Assembly (NCBI GenBank): GCA_021157525.1
Contig: JAGGWK010000032.1
Span: forward strand, 1-58,835
DNA length: 58,835 nucleotides
From: Candidatus Cloacimonadota bacterium
GTDB taxonomy: Bacteria > Cloacimonadota > Cloacimonadia > Cloacimonadales > TCS61
Reading direction: 5' to 3'
Positions 58,812 to 58,835 of this stretch are shown piece after piece. How positions within the stretch are numbered: position 1 is the stretch's first letter; every line of letters begins with the position of its first letter. The translations under genes were made by a program, and so were the position numbers. Under the pieces are notes generated by a model. The model ran no database searches, was not told the DNA's origin, and saw only the letters and a program-made list of their open reading frames with translations.

Positions 58812-58835
58812 ATGCCAAAATCTAAAGATTATATC
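58812..58835 (+). CDS. Start of a partial gene at the window edge
   Basis: Eight codons (MPKSKDYI) open to the end, 3 nt after the stop of the 50-aa ORF. Close spacing suggests coupling, but the sequence is too short for identification. Confidence 0.2.

Noticed and set aside
1-58835. CRISPR array, rRNA, intact IS element, prophage or classic defence system
   Set aside because: No regular repeat-spacer units, rRNA sequence, complete transposase or phage structural gene was seen on either strand.

Overview
The window reads as a chromosomal stretch of an anaerobic, diderm (outer-membrane) bacterium of the FCB group. A Cloacimonadota-like lineage is my best guess, but this is inference, not a database result. 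The reasons are a complete six-gene Rnf complex, a D-3-phosphoglycerate dehydrogenase of the Bacteroides type, a DUF2723 membrane protein with a TPR tail, a GlmU-like sugar nucleotidyltransferase, a RicT/PSP1 protein, patatin-Omp85 and other predicted outer-membrane beta-barrels, and signal peptides throughout. Genes are dense, often with ATGA overlaps, and most start after a GGAGG-type ribosome binding site. I see no rRNA, CRISPR array, intact insertion sequence or prophage. One tRNA (Asn) is present.

Layout. 1-1950: a decayed zone with frameshifted gene remnants and one short DUF4097 gene. 1997-6047: threonine aldolase, then rpsT, ftsY and an amidase on the minus strand. 6472-11619: rnfCDGEAB, the Na+/H+-translocating ferredoxin:NAD oxidoreductase, closed by a strong terminator. 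11704-13971: a TPR protein, a membrane protein with a periplasmic domain and a helix-turn-helix-like tail, and a dolichol/phytol-kinase-like protein. 14006-18453: folC, a pilin-like protein, serA, tRNA-Asn and serC. 18510-24202: an envelope cluster (Gx transporter, PBP1A with C-terminal repeats, family 2 glycosyltransferase, secreted transglutaminase-like protein). 24214-28121: sugar nucleotidyltransferase, RicT-like protein, rlmN, deoC.

28289-34299 is a tightly packed GntR/YtrA-type regulator, ABC ATPase and permease, a 40-residue mini-protein, a large DUF4097 protein and a SppA peptidase fused behind a beta-barrel-like domain. This looks like one envelope-stress or envelope-maintenance operon and is the most distinctive system in the window. 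34443-36372 holds an outer-membrane protein, a YccF-like mini-protein, a 5-formyl-THF cyclo-ligase and an anchored protein, facing a TetR regulator. 37444-40058 is a phosphate block (exopolyphosphatase, PhoU-like DUF47 protein, PiT transporter). 40258-48783 holds the DUF2723/TPR protein, uvrA, dapD, an aminotransferase and a diguanylate cyclase. 48904-54085 has a MutY-like glycosylase, a patatin/Omp85 protein and, divergently, a TetM-like ribosome-protection GTPase. 54198-58266 is a minus-strand phosphonate/phosphate-ester uptake operon (phnDCE) flanked by two HAD phosphatases. The right edge holds gene scraps and a possible small gene.

Across the whole window the heptamer GGATGCA (either strand) is strikingly common, about fifty sites by eye. 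That may be a lineage-specific genome motif such as a DNA-uptake-type sequence.
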